From Fomitopsis serialis (Eukaryota > Basidiomycota > Agaricomycetes > Polyporales > Fomitopsidaceae): a stretch of DNA of 64,000 nt. The notes under the pieces were generated by a model, which saw only the letters and a program-made list of their open reading frames with translations, had not been told where the DNA came from and made no database searches. Made by a program: the position numbers and the translations under genes. Below are positions 59,359 through 64,000 of this stretch, one piece after another. Each line of letters starts with the position of its first letter. Position 1 is the stretch's first letter. The DNA lies in contig NW_025954985.1 of the NCBI RefSeq assembly GCF_022376445.1, positions 395,796 through 459,795 of the forward strand, in the 5' to 3' direction.

Positions 59359-61238
59359 TCACTCGTCCTTCACGCTGATCCACGACTCGCCCACTCCAGA
59401 CCCAGCATTACTCTCCACGTCCGCCTCGGAGCCCGTCTCAGAAGCATTGTCATGTTGCTCGGGGTCAGAATCCACAGCTTGCTCCTGGGCAGGCAGCTGC
59501 GATTCGGCAGGCGGTGCAGGGGTAGGGGCAACAGACGCCGTGGGAGGGACAGGCGGAGTGTAGGTAGACTGAGGCAGAATGACATGTGGCTGGATGGGGA
59601 GCAGCGCGTTCCGGATCGAGATGAGGAAGTGCGGGATGTTTAGGATGGTATCCAGGAGCACGCCGGGGAGGTACGATGCCAAGGCGTAGGTCCTCGCTGT
59701 TCCTGTGGATCAGTAAGAGCACAAAAGAGAACCGGTAAAGATGCTTACCACCAGCACCGACAACGACCCTGTCGCCGCGAATGAAGTCACGAATGCGGGC
59801 CATGCTCAAGTGGACCATAGCGTTGATCGCGGACTTGCCGCTCTTCCTTCCACCGCCCACGACATCTACGATAGTGTTCACAAACACCGAGACGTCCGTC
59901 GGCTTCCTGTGCACACTGTAGTGCATACCCTCCTCGACAACAGCCTCGAACGCCGTCCCATACGCAACCTTCTCGCTAGGCGTCCACTCCTGCACACTCT
60001 TACGGACATCTTGGACCGGCTCGCTGGCAGGAGCGACGCCGATTGCTCCCACATCGACAACGACAACTTTGATGTTCTTCATGCTAGCGCTCGCGTCCGT
60101 CAGCGCGGCCATCTTGACCTCCCTCCGGAGCACTTCCATCGCACGGAGCGTCGCCGCGGCGCTCATCGCCTGCGCGCCCGCGAACGGAAGCCCGACCCGC
60201 GCGTCGATCGCAGGCAGGCACACGACGATGCTCTTCTTGCCGAGGTTGTTCGCGAAGGCATCGCGTGCGCGTGCAGGGTTCGCCCGGAGGGGCAGCAGCG
60301 CCTGGATGATCTGCAGCGGCGTGATGTGCGTCGCGGTCAGGTAGGTGGAATACGCGTCTTGCAGGGAGAGGTGTTCCAGGGGTGCTGGGGGAGGGGCGAC
60401 GGAGGGGGAAGGGAGTGTGAGGAGAGAGATGACGGAGTGAACGTGCAGGTGGTGGGAAGGCGAGGCGTGTGGGTCGCCGGCGGCGGTGATGGGGAAGCGG
60501 CGCGAGAGCGTCGACGAGAGGGAGCGGAGAAAGTAGGGGATCGTTTCGGGCTACGCGAGTGCAGTGTAAGACAATGGAATCGACGATTACTGAGTACGCA
60601 CCTCGGATGGATCAAGCACCAGTGCGCGCACATACCCATGGCAGTTCCGTTCAATATCCGCGACAGCCTCGGGAGTCGATACGCTAGTAATGACAACAAA
60701 ACCCTTCTTCTCGAGCTCGAGGATGAGAGGCAGTCCCGAAGGAGAGTCTCCACCGAGGACCACTGCGATGGGATATCAGCATAATGGCATGCATGTCGCG
60801 CCTCGTGTACTCACCGACGACTTGTCTACGGTCCGAGCTCGCGGACGCCCTCACCCTCACTGTTGTCGAGCCGGCGTGGTAGTAGCCATAGCCGACAAGC
60901 AAACCTGCACCGACTGCTCCGAACGTGATCCCAGCTGTAGTCCAAGGGTGATCTGCAACCCAGTGCGCTGTGTGCCGAAGGAACGACTGCGACGGCGGGG
61001 GTGGTGGAGGCGGCGGAGGCGGCGGGACCTCGAACGCACCAAGTCCAGGGATGTGGAGATCAGGAAGAGGCGGGAGCGACTGAGGGCCGAAGCGCGAGAC
61101 GTCCTCCCACAGACGATGGATCGCTTCGTTGACCCGGGGAAGATCAGGAGTCGCCGCTTGCAGCGAAGAGAAGAGCAGCTCTTCGATCGACTGCATGTAG
61201 TCCTCAATCTGCTCTACGGTCGGGAGTAGACCTGGCAT
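59359..61238 (-). CDS. DUF1776 family protein (fungal, SDR-like)
   Basis: The start at 61238 gives MPGLLPTVEQIEDYMQSIEE. A polyproline run (FEVPPPPPPPPPPP) and a probable membrane segment (WTTAGITFGAVGAGLLVGYG) follow. After an intron the Rossmann-like part has VVLGGDSPSGLPLILELEKK and GFVVITSVSTPEA, then HLHVHSVISLLTLPSPS, NLGKKSIVVCLPAIDARVGL and PFAGAQAMSAAATLRAMEVL. KVVVVDVGAIG and the C-terminal part follow, with an acidic Pro/Glu/Ser tail ending GESWISVKDE at 59359. The order fits the fungal DUF1776 family, which resembles short-chain dehydrogenases anchored by one transmembrane helix. Function is not established. About four exons. Confidence 0.85.
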
Positions 61239-61496
61239 GTTGGCGAGGGCGACGAGGAGGAGGAGGGATGGCAGGCAGCGGAGAGCAGCACTCGCGAGGC
61301 TCCCGCTCCGCCCACGCAAGCGCGCTGCAGCCACCGGCCTCGACGCGTCGAGCCACCAGTGCGTCTATTGCCTTATTTGGTAGCAAATCCTACTGAACGC
61401 CCGTCAAAGCCGCGCAGGCCCCTCTCCGCTTCCACAGCGTAACATCGCCTTCCTCTGCACCCTCTGAGCGAGCTCATTCAAAAGGTCATGCAAAAG

Positions 61497-61619
61497 CGAC
61501 GCCAGCAGGATTCGAACCTGCGCCCTCAAAGAGGAACAGATGGATCGATTTCTGGGCCCTTTGCAGGATAAACCAGAGCCGATTCTAATCTGTCGCCGTA
61601 ACCACTTGGCTATGGCGCC
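61497..61619 (-). tRNA. tRNA-Ser(AGA) with a 41 nt intron
   Basis: Read on the minus strand, acceptor GGCGCCA (61619-61613) pairs with TGGCGTC (61504-61498), discriminator G. Anticodon stem ACAGA (61593-61589) pairs with TCTGT (61540-61536). Anticodon AGA at 61586-61584. A long variable arm (CCTC-TTTG-AGGG) marks a type II tRNA, and the T arm is GCAGG-TTCGAAT-CCTGC. Intron 61582-61542. Confidence 0.92.
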
Positions 61620-62684
61620 TTACCGGTATGTCCTCTCTGTATCTTCAAGTTCCTGGTCAAGAAATCTAAGATCCGAAGAGGCCGCTTCATCGATTGTGAG
61701 TGAAGCGAACGTAATCTACTTTGTGGACATGATCTTCGGGGGTGGCCGGTGGCCACTACAGTTCGTGCGGATAACCACTACAGCTGTACCACGTAAGTAG
61801 TAGTAAGTACAGCATGCACATGGCTTTAAAACTTCATCTCAACAACCACCTGACTGTCATTCACGCCGGCTTGTGGGTCCCACTGACTAGCCGATTTCTG
61901 CGTCACTGTCATAAGTACTCAAACATTGGACCTAACTCACCATCAAGCACATTGTGGTTACTTGACTAGTCGTCTCAGCGATGATAATAAGACAAACGAC
62001 AACCGTCACGTATTGAGATCATGAATAAGGGCTCCACTATGTTTCTACATGAGGGCCAGTTACTGCTACGGGAAAGCAGCCTAGTGCAATACATGATGCA
62101 TGGCGACTGGGTGGTATCATGGAATTCGAAGGTTGAGCAGCGCGAGACAAGTCCCTTAGATTCGGTCGCAATTATTCCAGGGATTGCGCGACGTTCACAC
62201 CGCCACAGTGACATCGATCAGTGGGCAAGAGGGACATGCGGGAGGGTGGATATAGAGTGGACGTGTGCAGAGCGTGGACGGTGGGCTGAGGGTGGGTTGC
62301 AGTGCAGGGGACGTGGGACGAAGCGAGAAGGCCAATCAGGATCAAATCTGGCCGGTCGCAACCGATTTGGCCTCATAAGCCCCAACAACTCGGCGCCTAT
62401 CCTCGAGTAAGACCGCGCAGCGACCGTCACCCTCCCATCGTCGTCCCCGTCGTCGCCCCCGCCGAGCTCGCATCCCCGCTCATCGTCGCCCGCAGCGTCC
62501 AAGGTATGTCTTCCGCACCCAGCGCAGTGTCTCCTCCCTCCCACGTTCCCCTCACCACCCCCGCTGCCTTCCCTTCAGAGCCTCCATCGCCCGACCTCCT
62601 GTCCCAAGCTCCTCCCGTGCCCCTCCCCACAAGCCTCCCCACCGCCGTGTGCGGCCGCTGAAAGACACTGAATCCACCTTCACC
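61620..62684. other. upstream region of the KH-domain gene
   Basis: No supported gene. The right end is C/T-rich (62410-62660), typical of a basidiomycete 5' leader, and includes a possible GTATGT donor at 62503, so a 5' UTR intron is likely. Confidence 0.4.
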
Positions 62685-64000
62685 ATGCCAGAAGCTGACA
62701 ACACCCGCAAGCGCTCCCGTTCGCCCTCCGATGCCCTCAACGACCAGCAGAAGCAGTACAAGCGTGCCAACACAGGCGCTCCCTCATCCTTCGATGACTC
62801 ACACCTCGTCCATGGCTCTGCCCGCGCCGCCGCCCTCTCGACTGACGTCGACATGAAGCACGTCCCCGCCGACACCACGGCGTCCACGCCCTCGCCCACC
62901 CAGCCATCCGACAAGGCCACCTCCGACATGGCCTCTGGAGATGCCAAGCGCGAGGACAGCAGCTCCGCAACCACATCTGCGGCCCCCAGCAACTCGTCTG
63001 CGCCGAACGCGCCACCTGCTGCCAACATCCACATGCGCTGCCTGATCGTTACCCAGGACGCCTCCATCATCATTGGCAAGGCCGGCACGCACGTGAACGA
63101 GATCCGGGATAAGAGCGGGGCAAGGGTCATGGTCTCGGAGAGCATCCCAGGCAACCCAGAGCGCATTCTGAACGTCAGTGGCCCGCTGGATGCAGTGTCC
63201 AAGGTGGGTCCTTTCGTCAACGCCCGCGGGCATTTGTCTGACTGAAGCGCGTCCAGGCGTTCGGATTAATCGTCCGGAGAATCAACGACGAGCCATTTGA
63301 CAAGGCCTCTGTCCCCGGCAGCCGGGCGGTCACTATCAAGTTCATGATCCCCAACTCACGTATGGGTTCGGTTATTGGCAAGGGCGGAACGAAGATCAAG
63401 GAGATCCAGGATGCAAGTGGGCCCGTCTCAATGCAAGCGAGGGCATGTTGCCCGGTTCAACAGAGGTACGCTTTGCTACGGCGCGCAACAACGAACGTAG
63501 ACTAACGCGTGCACTTAGCGGGTACTCAGCGTGTCAGGCGTCGCCGACGCCATCCACATCGCGACCTACTACATCGGCAACATCCTCATTGAAGCGAACG
63601 AGCGCATGCCGTCCTACAACAACTCGTCTTACAGGCCGTCGAGCTACTCGCGGCGGCCCCCGTCGTATCAGGGCTCGTCATACGTGCCGGGCTACTCGAA
63701 CCCGTACGCGGGCGGCTCGCACAGCGCCGCCCCGCAGCAGCTCCAGACCCAGCAGATCTACATTCCCAACGACCTTGTCGGGTGTATCATCGGCAAGGGC
63801 GGCGCGAAGATCAACGAAATCAGGCATATGAGCGCGAGCCAGATCAAGATTATGGAACCTGGCGCGGTGGGCGTTGGCATGAACGGCGCGCCGGCGCCCG
63901 CTGGCGGAGAGGGCGAGCGGTTGGTTGTCATTACTGGCCAGCCGACTAACATTCAGATGGCGGTGCAATTGCTATACCACGTATGTGTTCACTGGATGTA
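62685..64000 (+). CDS. triple KH-domain RNA-binding protein (PCBP/HEK2/Pbp2-like), partial
   Basis: Poly(C)-binding-type proteins bind mRNA. The start at 62685 gives MPEADNTRKRSRSPSDALND, a disordered N terminus. KH1: MRCLIVTQDASIIIGKAGTH. Exon 1 ends at 63203; exon 2 (63257-63465) holds KH2 with MGSVIGKGGTKIKEIQDASG; exon 3 (63519-63980) has a Tyr/Ser-rich linker and KH3 (LVGCIIGKGGAKINEI). All three GxxG loops are present (GKAG, GKGG, GKGG). At 63419-63421 the frame breaks inside KH2: after DASG the expected RLNASEGMLPGSTE lies in the next frame, explained by one missing G in a G run. The 3' end is beyond the window; an intron (GTATGT) begins at 63981. Confidence 0.9.

Overview
The window looks like a chromosomal segment from a filamentous basidiomycete, most likely an Agaricomycete. 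The reasons are 45-65 bp GT-AG introns in almost every gene, a eukaryotic gene set (LIS1, Arp2/3, Rag GTPase, YTH reader, F1-beta), a Plavaka-type DNA transposon, a Tad-like LINE and intron-containing nuclear tRNAs. Exon boundaries below were inferred by eye from reading-frame continuity and splice consensus, so they are approximate.

Left part (1-20 kb): an ARPC1/Arc40 gene (minus strand); a 2.7 kb stretch without recognisable genes; a perfect-looking head-to-tail duplication of a 1,492 bp non-coding unit (5604-8587); a BTB-like S/D-rich protein (plus); an AGC-like kinase (minus); full-length LIS1/PAC1 (minus); and, divergent from it, a YTH-domain m6A reader (plus).

Middle part (20.17-37.73 kb): one nested insertion. 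A minus-strand Tad-like LINE has its poly(A) at 20183-20212 and its inferred 5' end at 37718. It is bounded by a 12 bp target-site duplication (20170-20181 and 37719-37730). Its ORF1 is split by a two-gene Plavaka transposon (27351-33980). Removing the block rejoins the YTH-SRP40 intergenic region.

Right part (37.7-64 kb): dense housekeeping genes. These are SRP40 (minus), lumazine synthase RIB4 (plus), a GTR1/Rag GTPase (plus), a second LIS1-like gene without the N-terminal dimerisation region (minus), a TilS-like tRNA-Ile lysidine synthetase (minus), a VCX1-type Ca2+/H+ exchanger (minus), tRNA-Arg(CCT), ADE4 (minus), ATP2 (plus), an ARPC1 pseudogene fragment, a small 307 bp inverted-repeat element, an arrestin-like protein (plus), a 2H phosphoesterase (minus), an orphan protein (plus), a DUF1776 protein (minus), tRNA-Ser(AGA) (minus) and the 5' part of a three-KH RNA-binding protein (plus, cut by the window edge).

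The genes are mostly independent housekeeping loci, several in divergent pairs (LIS1/YTH, SRP40/RIB4, ADE4/ATP2). Two highly conserved genes, ATP2 and the KH protein, each carry an apparent one-base contraction in a C or G run. This points to homopolymer errors in the assembly as the first hypothesis. Most worth a second look are the nested 17.5 kb insertion, the 1,492 bp tandem unit with four internal repeats, the LisH-less LIS1 copy, and a spliceosomal-looking intron inside the LINE ORF1.
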